From: Natranaeroarchaeum sp042663585
GTDB taxonomy: Archaea; Halobacteriota; Halobacteria; Halobacteriales; Natronoarchaeaceae
Reading direction: 5' to 3'
DNA: 64,000 nucleotides
NCBI RefSeq assembly: GCF_042663585.1
Contig: NZ_JBHTAN010000006.1
Coordinates: 1,798,001 to 1,862,000 of the forward strand
How positions within the stretch are numbered: position 1 is the stretch's first letter; the number at the start of each line of letters is the position of its first letter. Below are positions 9,428 to 17,434 of this stretch, in pieces. The notes under the pieces were generated by a model. It saw only the letters and a list, made by a program, of their open reading frames with translations, did not search any database and was not told the origin of the DNA. Position numbers and translations under genes: made by a program.

Positions 9428-10474
9428 TCATAGTTCCAAGAAGTCGCGTCGCTGCTCGGCTTTCTTCCGCTCAGTTCGTCGATCGTAGTGCTTATCGAGG
9501 ATATCCTCGCTCGCGTTCAACCGATCCGAAACGAGCGATCGGTCCTCATTCGCCAGTCGGTGCGCGGTCACCCGGCCACTGCGGACATCGTGGGGCGACC
9601 GGGACGACGGACACGTGCTGATCTTCGCGTAGTCCGTCGCCTCGCAGGTCTCCGGATCACGGTCGTGCGGACAGGGTTTCCCCCGATAACACGGCTGGGA
9701 AGTCCGATACCCCGCGTCTCGAATCGACGACGGACTCATTCGACCGTGTCTCGTCGTCAGGAGCGGCTGGCGCCCCTCGTCGTCGACAACGTCTTTCCGT
9801 GGACTGTCGATAAAGTCCTGTAGCGTCGTCGCGACGTACGCACTGATCGCATTCCAGCGCTCGCCTTTCTCCTTGTTCTTCAGCGGCGTCCCCGTCTCCG
9901 GCCGGTGAACGAAATGGACCGCCGGACCACTCGCGCCGGGACGGCTCCCGTCCAGGTCGAGATCTCCAAGATCCAGCCCACGCAATCCACCGGTCCGGCA
10001 CCCGGTGTGCCAAAGGACCAGCATGATCACGTGCTTCTTGCTCGCGTACTCGTACTGACCAAGCCAGTCAACGATCTCGACCGCTCGGTCCGGGTCGAGC
10101 GTGGACTTGCTCACGTCATGGCCGTCCACACTCGGCAGCGGCACCTGCTCGTAGAGCTGCTTCGGGACGGCTTCGATCTCTCCACAGAACCGTAGAAACG
10201 CGCGCATCGTCGCCATGTCGCCGTGAAGCGTACTCGGGGCGAGTTCTTCGTCTACATCACTGTAGCCACCCTCTCGACGCCAGATGCGGTAGGCGTACAT
10301 ATCACGTCCCGTGAGGTCGTTGAGGTTCGCAACGCCCTCCTCGTCACACCACGCCAGAAACGCCTGAAGGCGGTAATACTGCGTCTCCATCGTCTTCTCG
10401 GACGTGTCATCACGGGCTTCGAGATACAGATCGACCGCCTTGTTCGGGGCAATCGGCTCCAGGTCCTCACTCAC
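9428..10474 (-). CDS. Tyrosine recombinase/integrase (SNJ2 Int-like)
   Basis: Site-specific recombinase, about 348 aa. The N-terminal half looks like a SAM-like core-binding domain. The catalytic domain has the first arginine in HTGCRTGG, an HxxR box in SPHDVRSG and the nucleophile tyrosine in DKHYD near the C-terminus. The start is GTG 10474, which overlaps the stop of the upstream small gene in a GTGA. It is the last gene of a four-gene minus-strand operon and ends about 50 bp from the left att site, so it most likely drives integration and excision of this element. Confidence 0.9.
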   Translation of the reverse strand: MSEDLEPIAPNKAVDLYLEARDDTSEKTMETQYYRLQAFLAWCDEEGVANLNDLTGRDMYAYRIWRREGGYSDVDEELAPSTLHGDMATMRAFLRFCGEIEAVPKQLYEQVPLPSVDGHDVSKSTLDPDRAVEIVDWLGQYEYASKKHVIMLVLWHTGCRTGGLRGLDLGDLDLDGSRPGASGPAVHFVHRPETGTPLKNKEKGERWNAISAYVATTLQDFIDSPRKDVVDDEGRQPLLTTRHGRMSPSSIRDAGYRTSQPCYRGKPCPHDRDPETCEATDYAKISTCPSSRSPHDVRSGRVTAHRLANEDRSLVSDRLNASEDILDKHYDRRTERKKAEQRRDFLEL

Positions 10475-10701
10475 GCTGACCCACCTCCGACGCTCGCCGC
10501 CGGAAAGTCGTCCTCGGCGATCTGGTCTTTGAACTGGTCGACCAGCCACTCGGCATCAGCACGGCGAGCCGGACTCACCGAGTCGTCGACCTGCGCGACC
10601 GCGCTCGCCGGGTCCTCGGCCGCGCCACTGGCGAGCTGGTAGGCCGCCGCGCGGGCGATCGTCTGCACCCGTGTCCAGTGGCGCTTGTCGAGCGGGTTCA
10701 C
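10471..10701 (-). CDS. Small integrase-operon protein, 76 aa
   Basis: Soluble acidic protein with predicted helices and no recognised domain. It starts with a GTG that overlaps the stop of the zinc protein gene upstream and ends in a GTGA overlap with the integrase. In SNJ2 two small proteins (Orf2 and Orf3) are co-transcribed with Int and needed for integration, and this gene is in the right place to be one of them. That match is by position, not by an alignment. Confidence 0.7.
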   Translation of the reverse strand: MNPLDKRHWTRVQTIARAAAYQLASGAAEDPASAVAQVDDSVSPARRADAEWLVDQFKDQIAEDDFPAASVGGGSA

Positions 10702-10904
10702 TTCTCGACACCTCCGCTGGCGTCGACGTGGGGCGGGATTTCCAGCCCACGCTCACGGCGCTGCTCGGCGATCCGCGCCTCCCGATCGTGACGGCAGCGA
10801 GAACAGATCGACGGGCGGGTCTGCCGATCGGCAGGGACGTCCGGCTTGTACCGGAGCTGGGCACCTTCGATACCACAGTCGTCACACTCGCCGATCAGGC
10901 TCAT
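10698..10904 (-). CDS. Small zinc-finger protein of the integrase operon, 68 aa
   Basis: Contains two Cys pairs, CDDC near residue 7 and CSRC near residue 34, which should bind one zinc ion, followed by an arginine-rich helix. It overlaps both neighbours by 4 nt. DNA binding as a recombination accessory factor or directionality factor is a reasonable inference from the operon, and it is the second candidate for an SNJ2 Orf2/Orf3-type helper. Confidence 0.7.
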   Translation of the reverse strand: MSLIGECDDCGIEGAQLRYKPDVPADRQTRPSICSRCRHDREARIAEQRRERGLEIPPHVDASGGVEK

Positions 10905-11191
10905 GCCGATCCCTCCGGCACGTCGCCACCCTCGAACGGCACCGCGTCGCCGTCACCCTCCAGCACTTCGAGTTTGATCTTCCGGCGGGCGCGTCGGAGT
11001 AGCGTCGAGATCGTCCCCGGTTTCCGGTCAGTCTGGCGTGCGAACTCGCGGACGCCGCTGGTCCCGAGTTCGACCGTCTCGTAGGCTTCGAGTTCCGCCT
11101 CCGAGAGGATCTCAAGGACAGGATACTTATCAGTCAGCGATTCCTCACTGCTCGTGCGGGCAGTATCGCCCGTGAACGTGGTTTCGCTCAT
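10901..11191 (-). CDS. Sigma-70 region 4-like HTH protein
   Basis: A 96-aa protein whose centre (LSEAELEAYETVELGTSG and then FARQTDRKPGTISTLLRR) resembles the helix-turn-helix of sigma-factor region 4/LuxR-type domains, which occurs in many haloarchaeal mobile elements. The start is ATG 11191. It opens the integrase operon and may set its expression. A similar HTH protein sits in the replication operon at 34012-34218, so the element has an HTH plus zinc-finger pair at each end. Confidence 0.7.
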   Translation of the reverse strand: MSETTFTGDTARTSSEESLTDKYPVLEILSEAELEAYETVELGTSGVREFARQTDRKPGTISTLLRRARRKIKLEVLEGDGDAVPFEGGDVPEGSA

Positions 11192-11379
11192 CACACACAG
11201 TCGGAACCACCTTCTCCGGGGCGGCGTCCTAGCGCCGTCCCGGTATCCCACCTCTTTCAGCTACGGGTGTAGCCTAGGTGGGGGTGATCCCGTGAGACAC
11301 ACAAAGAATGGCCATTACATAAATGCAACGACCATCCTTCGAGCACATTAATTTCTACTAAAGAAACATACCCGTGAAT

Positions 11380-11389
11380 TACGTACGTA
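11380..11389. promoter_or_regulatory. Palindrome in the divergent regulatory region
   Basis: TACGTACGTA is a perfect 10-bp palindrome 19 bp before the first winged-helix gene and inside the 217-bp gap between it and the integrase operon. An autoregulatory operator for the winged-helix protein is plausible but only inferred. Confidence 0.3.
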
Positions 11390-11408
11390 GACTACATCTG
11401 TATGCACA

Positions 11409-11723
11409 ATGAGACGGTCTGGTGCGTGGATGACGATCTGGGATGATCGGATTCTCGAAATCCTCCGGGACGAGGATTCCGGTACGCCCTCGAAACTCGC
11501 CGAACGTGAACAGATTCGAGTACAACCGCCACAGGTCTCGCGACGACTGAAGAAACTAAACGAGCGTGGGCTGGTACAGCATCTCGGCAACGGCGTCTAC
11601 ATCATCACGGAACGGGGAGAGGGATATCTCGACGGCGAGATTTCGACCTACGAGGACGAACCCGACGAGATCAAAGAGAGCGAGGACACTGACGACGGTG
11701 TCACGTCACCAGGAGGGGTGTGA
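11409..11723 (+). CDS. Winged-helix repressor-like protein (phiH1 type)
   Basis: A 104-aa DNA-binding protein. WMTIWDDRILEIL opens a winged helix, the recognition helix lies around VQPPQVSRRLKKL and the wing is HLGNGVYIITERGEGYL. This arrangement is common among haloarchaeal phage and plasmid repressors. The acidic tail after residue 75 is variable. It is divergent from the integrase operon and is followed one base later by a second winged-helix gene, so the two probably form a lysogeny control pair. Confidence 0.82.
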   Translation: MRRSGAWMTIWDDRILEILRDEDSGTPSKLAEREQIRVQPPQVSRRLKKLNERGLVQHLGNGVYIITERGEGYLDGEISTYEDEPDEIKESEDTDDGVTSPGGV

Positions 11724-11724
11724 G

Positions 11725-11997
11725 ATGAACCGACAGTCCGCCCACTGGATGAAACGCGAGGACGAGCGTATCCTCGAATTTCTCGACTCCGAAGATATGG
11801 CTACCGCGGAGCTGATCTCCCGCGAGGTGTTCCGCAAGGTCTCGCCCGATCACGTCGCCGAGCGACTGGCGAAACTGGAGTACGCCGGGTTAGTCCACCG
11901 CGTCGGGATGAGTTCGTTCGAGCTAACCGGCGAAGGCCAGCGGTATCTCGCTGGCGACCTCGACGCCGAGCATCAGCCACGTCCCCGGCGAGTATAG
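11725..11997 (+). CDS. Second winged-helix regulator, 90 aa
   Basis: Begins with HWMKREDERILEFL and has the same helix-turn-helix and wing layout (LAKLEYAGLVHRVGMSSFEL, then GEGQRYL) as the preceding gene. ATG 11725 lies one base after the upstream stop codon, so co-translation is likely. It lacks the long acidic tail of its neighbour. Role as a regulator of provirus genes is inferred from fold and context. Confidence 0.78.
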   Translation: MNRQSAHWMKREDERILEFLDSEDMATAELISREVFRKVSPDHVAERLAKLEYAGLVHRVGMSSFELTGEGQRYLAGDLDAEHQPRPRRV

Positions 11998-12037
11998 CTG
12001 TAGCTTGCGGATTTTGAGAGAGTAAAGAGAAGGAGCG

Positions 12038-12529
12038 CTATCGCTTCTCGACTTCGTACTCGAACAGCGTCGCCGACGAGTCGGTGTCGGCGCTGTTCCA
12101 GATCACCGATATCTCGGTGCCTGCGTCAAGGGCTTCCGACCCACTGATCGACGCTTTGTCGTCAGTCAGGTAGCTCCCACTGCCGTCGGCGGCGATGTAC
12201 AGCGAACTCTGCGAGCGCAAGCCCTCGGCTGAGTCCGACCAGTCCGCGCCGGTGTCGCTCACCGTCTCGCCGTCGATGACGACCGAGATCGTCTCGACCT
12301 CCTCAATCGTGTTCCCAGTCATGTGGTACAGGCGGACCTGCTGGTCGCCGTTGCCGTACTGCTCGACGTCGAAGCGCACGTCGGGCGAGGGCTCGGCGTC
12401 TCCCGCACCTTGGTACAGGTCGATCGCGAAGATACCGAGTACTGAAGCGAGGATCACCACTATTCCGACGAGTAGGATCGTACCGATGACTGATGATTGG
12501 GCGTCGGCATCTGAAAGAAAGTGAGTCAT
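12038..12529 (-). CDS. Archaeal type IV pilin-like protein 1
   Basis: A 163-aa protein with a short polar leader ending near DADAQSS, then a hydrophobic segment VIGTILLVGIVVILASVLG and an extracellular beta-rich domain. This is the archaeal pilin_N pattern in which a PibD-type peptidase cleaves before the hydrophobic helix. It is one of three pilin-like genes in a row on the minus strand. Its hydrophobic segment is different from that of the other two. Confidence 0.8.
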   Translation of the reverse strand: MTHFLSDADAQSSVIGTILLVGIVVILASVLGIFAIDLYQGAGDAEPSPDVRFDVEQYGNGDQQVRLYHMTGNTIEEVETISVVIDGETVSDTGADWSDSAEGLRSQSSLYIAADGSGSYLTDDKASISGSEALDAGTEISVIWNSADTDSSATLFEYEVEKR

Positions 12530-12559
12530 TTGCGTGTGAACGGACTGTGGTGGGTCCGA

Positions 12560-13138
12560 TTAGTTGACGGTATACTCCTGCAGGACGCTGGAGTCGCTGC
12601 CATCGTCAGCTGTCCACACTACGCGGATGGTATCCCCTGACGAGAGTCCCTCCTCAGGGTTGTTCACTTCATTAATTTCGTCTGCTGCGTCTACGTAGTT
12701 GACTGAGTCCGTATTATCGTAGTCGTTTACAGATCCAAAGACAACACGGACACTGTTCCCGGCACTAATTTCACCACTGCTTGACCACAGTTCCTCAACA
12801 TCATCGTCTGAAGGACCAGTCTGTGGCGTAATACCGTATGCCGTATCACCATCTACGGTAATATCGATGTTACCTTCGTCAAGTGTACCACCGGTCTGGT
12901 GAGAAATGTCGACAACGGTCAAATTCGATGAGTGGGGAGGTGCAGTTCCATCTGTGAAATTCACCGTGCTTTGACTGAAGTCCAAGCTGGCCTGCGGAAC
13001 TGTTGATTGATCGTCACCGATTCCGATCACGAATGCACCAATAACAGCGGCAAGAATGACTGTTATTGCAACCATTAGAATAACCCCTATAACTGGGGAG
13101 ACTGCAGCGTCATCACTGACTAGGGAATTCAGTCTCAT
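12560..13138 (-). CDS. Archaeal type IV pilin-like protein 2
   Basis: A 192-aa pilin-like protein. The N-terminus has the class III leader ending in DDAAVSP followed by VIGVILMVAITVILAAVIGA, the conserved archaeal pilin H-domain. The remainder is a secreted Ser/Thr/Asp-rich domain. The start is ATG 13138, overlapping the stop of the neighbour at 13135 by 4 nt. Its DNA is more AT-rich than that of the next gene although the H-domain protein sequence is the same, so the helix is under selection at the protein level. Confidence 0.84.
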   Translation of the reverse strand: MRLNSLVSDDAAVSPVIGVILMVAITVILAAVIGAFVIGIGDDQSTVPQASLDFSQSTVNFTDGTAPPHSSNLTVVDISHQTGGTLDEGNIDITVDGDTAYGITPQTGPSDDDVEELWSSSGEISAGNSVRVVFGSVNDYDNTDSVNYVDAADEINEVNNPEEGLSSGDTIRVVWTADDGSDSSVLQEYTVN

Positions 13139-13590
13139 GGCGTTTGCACATCGTAGTCGGTTAGGACACTGGAGTCTCCTCCGCTGTCGGAGGTCCAAAC
13201 TATACGAATCGTTTCGCCACCGGCCAGTTGCGATCCGTCTTTGTGATCCACTGTGACAGAAGAACCAGCGGTAATCTCTCCGGTGCTGGCCCAAACGGGA
13301 TTGCCGCTACCGGATTCTGCTTGATCTCCATCTACGGTGACATCTATATTTCCTTGTTGAAGGGTATCTCCCGATTGATGAGTGACATCTACCTCTACCG
13401 GAGAGCTACCAGATTGATCAAAATTAAAGCTAGCAGTCGGGACCTCTTGCTGATCATCACCGATACCAATCACGAACGCCCCAATAACGGCCGCGAGAAT
13501 CACCGTTATCGCGACCATAAGGATCACGCCGATAACCGGCGAGACCGCGCGTTCGTCGTCGTCCGTTTCGAGTAGTTTCTTGAAATCCAT
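13135..13590 (-). CDS. Archaeal type IV pilin-like protein 3
   Basis: A 151-aa pilin-like protein with leader ending DDERAVSP and the same H-domain as pilin 2. The head domain is shorter and ends in VLTDYDVQTP, parallel to VLQEYTV at the end of pilin 2, so the two arose by duplication. ATG 13590 starts the minus-strand pilin set. No prepilin peptidase or assembly ATPase lies nearby, so export would depend on host machinery. Confidence 0.84.
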   Translation of the reverse strand: MDFKKLLETDDDERAVSPVIGVILMVAITVILAAVIGAFVIGIGDDQQEVPTASFNFDQSGSSPVEVDVTHQSGDTLQQGNIDVTVDGDQAESGSGNPVWASTGEITAGSSVTVDHKDGSQLAGGETIRIVWTSDSGGDSSVLTDYDVQTP

Positions 13591-13823
13591 TGTATATCCT
13601 TTGTAGCTTGTTTGCGCCGATTTCCGCCAAAGGATTAATATCGTACACTTGCGTGGGGTACGATGAGGCAAGGGGTTCATGGGATCTGACACCCCTCCTC
13701 GCCTGTCCTTTCGCGTGCTGTCGGCGTTACACAAGAGAATACATTCATCCGTAATAAAACTTAAGCCAGATATGAAATATTACATCACAGTTGTAACCCA
13801 GTTTGCATGTAAATTATAAGTAA

Positions 13824-14621
13824 ATGATAACAACTAAATTAACTCCGAAATCGCTTGCGAGGACCTATAACGTACAGAACCGGGCGGACCCCTGGGACGC
13901 CGTCGAAGACTATCAGGAGTATCTCGACGTCGCCGCCCGGCATCCCGACAGCGGATCGAGCGCGCTCGCGTCGAAACTGGAGATGCCGCGCGGTCGAATC
14001 CGCGCGTGGGAGAACGGCGCAAAGCCCGATCCCGCCCGCGCCGTCGAAGTCGCCGAACAGCGCGGGTGGTTCGAGGGCGTTGACTCCGACGAGTTCGCGG
14101 CACTGAACCAGCTCGTCGCGTGGATCCTCTCGGGGGGCTCGATCTCCACGGGGACCTACGTCCCGCATTTCGCCGTCGACGACGCGACCGAACCGCGCGT
14201 GACCGACGCGCTGGACACGCTCGGGATCGACTGGCGACGCGAGCGAGCGGATGAATCCGATAGAGCGACCGAGATCGTGCCCACGGACCACGCCAGCGTC
14301 CTCGGGCGGGCGCTCGTCGTACTCGGTGCGCCACAGGGAGACAAGAGCGACCAATCGGAGTTTTCGCTGCCGGAGTATCTCGACGACGTCTCGGACGAAC
14401 TCCGGTACGAGTTCGTCGACGTCTACATTCGGAACCGACAGACACCCCAAGGCGAGCGTTTCATGATGGGCTTTCGTGAGGAACGATCTGAGGCATACCT
14501 CCAGGAGTTAGCAAATCTAATCGAAGACGTCGCAGGCGAGCCGGTCACCGTCAGCGAAAAGAACATCTACCTCTCCAGTGAGGCCGCCGACGCGCTGTAC
14601 GGAAAGTTCCGGTCGTTGTGA
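13824..14621 (+). CDS. HTH protein with degenerate LAGLIDADG-like domain
   Basis: A 265-aa protein. Residues 40-75 resemble a helix-turn-helix (SALASKLEMPRGRIRAWENG). Further on, LVAWILSGGSIS lines up with the first LAGLIDADG helix of homing endonucleases and SLPEYLDDVSDELRYEFV followed by YIRNR lines up with the second. The acidic residue that normally ends the first LAGLIDADG helix is missing, so the protein may bind DNA without cutting. It starts in an AT-rich leader and its stop codon lies 4 bp before the first repeat of the cassette array. The assignment is by motif pattern only. Confidence 0.55.
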   Translation: MITTKLTPKSLARTYNVQNRADPWDAVEDYQEYLDVAARHPDSGSSALASKLEMPRGRIRAWENGAKPDPARAVEVAEQRGWFEGVDSDEFAALNQLVAWILSGGSISTGTYVPHFAVDDATEPRVTDALDTLGIDWRRERADESDRATEIVPTDHASVLGRALVVLGAPQGDKSDQSEFSLPEYLDDVSDELRYEFVDVYIRNRQTPQGERFMMGFREERSEAYLQELANLIEDVAGEPVTVSEKNIYLSSEAADALYGKFRSL

Positions 14622-14624
14622 GCA

Positions 14625-14671
14625 GTCCGGAAAGAGTGTGAAAGTCGGGACGTTGGCTTCGGTACGTACAG
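14625..14671 (+). repeat. Cassette-array repeat R1 (core plus right arm)
   Basis: Matches the right half of R2 (14999-15045) over 47 bp, beginning GTCCGGAAA and ending TACGTACAG, with a small number of mismatches. Sequence left of the core does not match R2. Together with R2 and R3 it gives the pattern expected of tandem site-specific insertions. Confidence 0.65.
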
Positions 14672-14733
14672 GAAATATACTGAGTACTGTCTACCACCGA
14701 AACAATCATTCGAGTATATTCTCTAACTAGAAT

Positions 14734-14919
14734 ATGAGCCGAGTCAAGTTTGCGTTTGCCGCCGGTATTTTTGCGGCTCTTGGGGTAGCAATCGCTCAAA
14801 TAGTACATATAACTTCAATCGAATCTACTGTGGCGAGCGTAGCTATAGAGGGTCTCTTCGTCGGAGCAGTCGTCTATCTTGGTCTCAAAGCGCTCGAACG
14901 GTCTGTGGATTCACAGTAG
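14734..14919 (+). CDS. Small two-helix membrane protein, 61 aa
   Basis: Two hydrophobic segments, about residues 5-24 and 34-54, separated by a short loop with ITSIES. No known family is recognised. It is the only gene between repeats R1 and R2, like the cargo of a gene cassette. An upstream AT-rich stretch could hold its promoter. Confidence 0.5.
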   Translation: MSRVKFAFAAGIFAALGVAIAQIVHITSIESTVASVAIEGLFVGAVVYLGLKALERSVDSQ

Positions 14920-14950
14920 TTCACACTCAGTGTGGTGGTGATGAGCTACT

Positions 14951-15045
14951 CGCAAACCTACTTACTGCGTATTTCAGTCCAAACGACCCGGAAATAGCGT
15001 CCGGAAATGTGGAGAAAGTCGGGAAGTTGGCTTCGATACGTACAG
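14951..15045 (+). repeat. Cassette-array repeat R2 (left arm, core and right arm)
   Basis: The complete form of the repeat. The left part with the core (14951-15022) matches R3 at 15572-15643 over 72 bp, of which the first 30 bases are identical. The core with the right part (14999-15045) matches R1. It therefore looks like an intact attP-type site between two hybrids. Confidence 0.7.
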
Positions 15046-15057
15046 AGTTTGTAACTA

Positions 15058-15354
15058 TCAGAAGGATTGCTGTGTAGAGCGTCTCTTGTCTGGAGGAGTA
15101 TTGGATCCACTTCGGTCATCGTAGTATTTGCGTCCGATGAATGATTCATCCAAGTTTCCAACAATCGTCGTATAGAGCATCTCAGCTGAGATATATGTCG
15201 GTTCGTTAGCTTGTGTCAGTATCTCACTGAGAGGAACTGGATCGCCTGTAGGGGGCGTTAACTCTACTGTCCCCAATTGTTCAACCAAGTTCTCTTGCGT
15301 GATTGGAAACTCAACCGATTGGTCGATTACCTGCCTTATTTTGGAATATTCCAT
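15058..15354 (-). CDS. DUF5789-like small protein, 98 aa
   Basis: Resembles the haloarchaeal DUF5789/DUF2795-like family: an N-terminal FPITQENLVEQLG segment, a central beta stretch with DPVPLSEIL, and a C-terminal FIGRKYYDDRSG motif typical of that family. Function of the family is unknown. It is preceded by a zinc-ribbon gene with 1 nt between them, a pairing common in haloarchaea. Both sit between repeats R2 and R3. Confidence 0.7.
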   Translation of the reverse strand: MEYSKIRQVIDQSVEFPITQENLVEQLGTVELTPPTGDPVPLSEILTQANEPTYISAEMLYTTIVGNLDESFIGRKYYDDRSGSNTPPDKRRSTQQSF

Positions 15355-15355
15355 A

Positions 15356-15496
15356 TTAGTCGTGGGGGTAGGTCGTGTTCCTTAGTGGTCCACCACACGT
15401 GGGACATTCGCTCGTATTCATGGGGTTCTCGAACCCATCTCCACAATCTTGACAAACATATAGTCCCGTTCCAGACGGGCTAGGATTAGTCTTCAT
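15356..15496 (-). CDS. Zinc-ribbon micro-protein, 46 aa
   Basis: Reads MKTNPSPSGTGLYVCQDCG at its start and has a second Cys pair CPTCGG, giving CxxC-x12-CxxC as in rubrerythrin-like haloarchaeal micro-proteins. ATG 15496, TAA 15356-15358. It lies 1 nt before the start of the DUF5789-like gene, so the two are one transcription unit. Binding of one zinc ion is expected; the role is unknown. Confidence 0.7.
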   Translation of the reverse strand: MKTNPSPSGTGLYVCQDCGDGFENPMNTSECPTCGGPLRNTTYPHD

Positions 15497-15571
15497 CACA
15501 ACTATGTGTTCATCGGCCCTGCGGTTCAAATCTGCGCATGGTCAATCATGGTACTAAAAGGATAGTTCACA

Positions 15572-15643
15572 CGCAAACCTACTTACTGCGTATTTCAGTC
15601 CGAATGGCCCGAAAATAGCGTCCGGAAATGAGGAGAAAGTCGG
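15572..15643 (+). repeat. Cassette-array repeat R3 (left arm plus core)
   Basis: Matches the left part of R2 over 72 bp with few mismatches and stops matching right after the core GAAAGTCGG. The sequence to its right (ACGGATTCGGCC) is unlike R1 and R2. A second integrase gene begins 88 bp further on. Confidence 0.7.
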
Positions 15644-15730
15644 ACGGATTCGGCCCCGATCACCCTTCCCACCCCCACCGAAAACCCCTTTACCTCCCGT
15701 GTGGCCGTCCGGGTTACAGGCTACTCGGAC

Positions 15731-16318
15731 ATGAACCTGAAAGCCCACGCTCACAGAGACGACATGAAGGTCTGGCTGAGTCAGACCGAAGTTGATCAAC
15801 TAATCGCTCAGGCGGACGGCACCCAGCAGCGGATCGCGTTCTCGCTCGGCGCTCGCTGCGGGCTCCGCTCTCACGAGGTCCTCAACGTGGCTCCCGAGGA
15901 CGTCGTCGACACTGACGCCGGAACGATGCTCCGGGTCTGGCACGGCAAAGGCGACCAGTACCGCGAGACGCCGGTCCCGCGGGATCTCGCCACGACCATC
16001 CGCACGATCGACGACGTACGCGACGCCAGCGCCAGCTCGTCGCTGCTCGACATCACCTCGACGCGCTCACTTCGGCGCTGGATTCAGACCGCCGCCGATC
16101 GCCTCCAGGACGAAACCGGAGAGGTCGGCTGGGATCACCTCGGCTTTCACGATCTCCGGCGGACTTGGGCGACCGCGCTTGCCAGTGCCGACGTCGACGC
16201 CCTGCTGGTCTGCGACTGGGGAGGGTGGAACGATCTGGAGACCTTTCTGGAGCACTATCGGGGGACGTACTCGCCCGAAGCCCAAGAGCGAGAAAGAGGA
16301 AAGGTTGACTGGCTTTAG
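15731..16318 (+). CDS. Short tyrosine integrase (catalytic domain only)
   Basis: A 195-aa recombinase that lacks the usual N-terminal DNA-binding domain but has a full catalytic set: arginine in GARCGLRSHEV, HDLRRTWAT as HxxR and the nucleophile tyrosine in EHYRGTYSP. I start it at ATG 15731 (MNLKAHAHRDD); a GTG at 15701 would add ten residues. Short integrases of this type are common in haloarchaeal islands. It lies directly beside repeats R1-R3 and is the natural candidate enzyme for them. Confidence 0.85.
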   Translation: MNLKAHAHRDDMKVWLSQTEVDQLIAQADGTQQRIAFSLGARCGLRSHEVLNVAPEDVVDTDAGTMLRVWHGKGDQYRETPVPRDLATTIRTIDDVRDASASSSLLDITSTRSLRRWIQTAADRLQDETGEVGWDHLGFHDLRRTWATALASADVDALLVCDWGGWNDLETFLEHYRGTYSPEAQERERGKVDWL

Positions 16319-16449
16319 CTGTCCGTGCTCTATCAGTAGCCTCTGTAGGCTATTCACCACGTTCTTGCCCGTGAAGGACGTTTTATGTACATGCAAGCTC
16401 TGCTTAAGACACCAAGTTTTATTATGGAGCTAGCAAAGAAGTACATGTC

Positions 16450-16596
16450 ATGAACAGTGCACCCCACAGAGGGAATGATGCCAGTAAGTCCCTCAAAGAG
16501 CTGCGTCGTGAAGACGCAAACAGGGAGTCGGATACCTCAGATGTTGATATAGAGAATCCGTTCACCAACACCACTCAGGAATCGATTCGAGATTAA
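16450..16596 (+). CDS. Hypothetical hydrophilic protein, 48 aa
   Basis: Starts MNSAPHRGNDASKSLKEL and ends ESIRD. Highly charged, no cysteine pairs, no known family. It converges with the Ntn-hydrolase gene, sharing the last four bases. Weak evidence apart from an open frame and a position that fills the gap. Confidence 0.35.
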   Translation: MNSAPHRGNDASKSLKELRREDANRESDTSDVDIENPFTNTTQESIRD

Positions 16597-17384
16597 ATTT
16601 CTATACTGCTATTGACTTCTTGCGGATATCGATTGGCTTCTTCGTTATCATAGAACAACTTCTGTATAGCAGTTAGTGTCTGCTCAGAAACTTCGCGAGG
16701 TCCACTTCCGTCAACAATCGTCAAATCAAATTTATTTCCAACACCTGGCGCTTGTGCTGAATTCATCAATGCTGCATAAACAACATAAAGACATTCTTCT
16801 ATCGTTAAGTCTCTAGAATACCTGCTAGTGAGTGTATCACGAGCTAAGTTTGATCCAGTTCCAACAGTATCAAACCCTATGTTAGCAAAAGACTCTACTA
16901 ATCCATTGTACCCTCCTTTATCTGATACGCGGTATGTGTGAGAACCATTTACATCATGCCCAGTTACTATTACATCCAAACCAAGCTCAAATTCACTGTA
17001 CATTTTATCCCAAGCCTCACCTCTACCGGAGTTATACATACCTGATTCGTAGAACTCATCAAAGCTAATTCCTCGCTGGGACAAGATTTCTTCCTCAAAT
17101 TTGGTCTGCTTCATAGAGATATACACATTCTTGACTATTTCTACGGCTTGCTGAACGCTCTCAATATCGTCAATAGAATCCTCAACTGCACGGTTGATCG
17201 TAGCAGGTGCCAAAGCAGGACCAGCAGAAGATATTACTAGCCTAATATTTTCGGATCGGTATGGTTGGTATTTGGAATCACTTGACTCAAACTCAATAGG
17301 CAGTGTTCTATCTGTTACCATACGATCCGCGCCAACAACTGCCGCTTCCTGGTCTTCACACAGGACAGATATACAAATTGTCAT
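16593..17384 (-). CDS. Proteasome-fold Ntn-hydrolase family protein
   Basis: A 263-aa protein resembling a single proteasome beta/HslV-like subunit. After removal of Met1 the chain would begin with threonine (TICISVLCED), the expected nucleophile. VVGADRMVT matches the conserved Asp turn, Lys38 in SDSKY could be the active-site lysine, and ISSAGPALA matches the conserved serine-glycine loop. There is no alpha subunit or ATPase near it. The DNA is AT-rich compared with the virion genes, so it was acquired separately. It lies downstream of a zinc-ribbon and membrane gene pair on the same strand. Confidence 0.72.
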   Translation of the reverse strand: MTICISVLCEDQEAAVVGADRMVTDRTLPIEFESSDSKYQPYRSENIRLVISSAGPALAPATINRAVEDSIDDIESVQQAVEIVKNVYISMKQTKFEEEILSQRGISFDEFYESGMYNSGRGEAWDKMYSEFELGLDVIVTGHDVNGSHTYRVSDKGGYNGLVESFANIGFDTVGTGSNLARDTLTSRYSRDLTIEECLYVVYAALMNSAQAPGVGNKFDLTIVDGSGPREVSEQTLTAIQKLFYDNEEANRYPQEVNSSIEI

Positions 17385-17434
17385 GGAGCATAATCATTGT
17401 AGATTGGTTATAAAGGCTTGGTAACATCTCTTTG

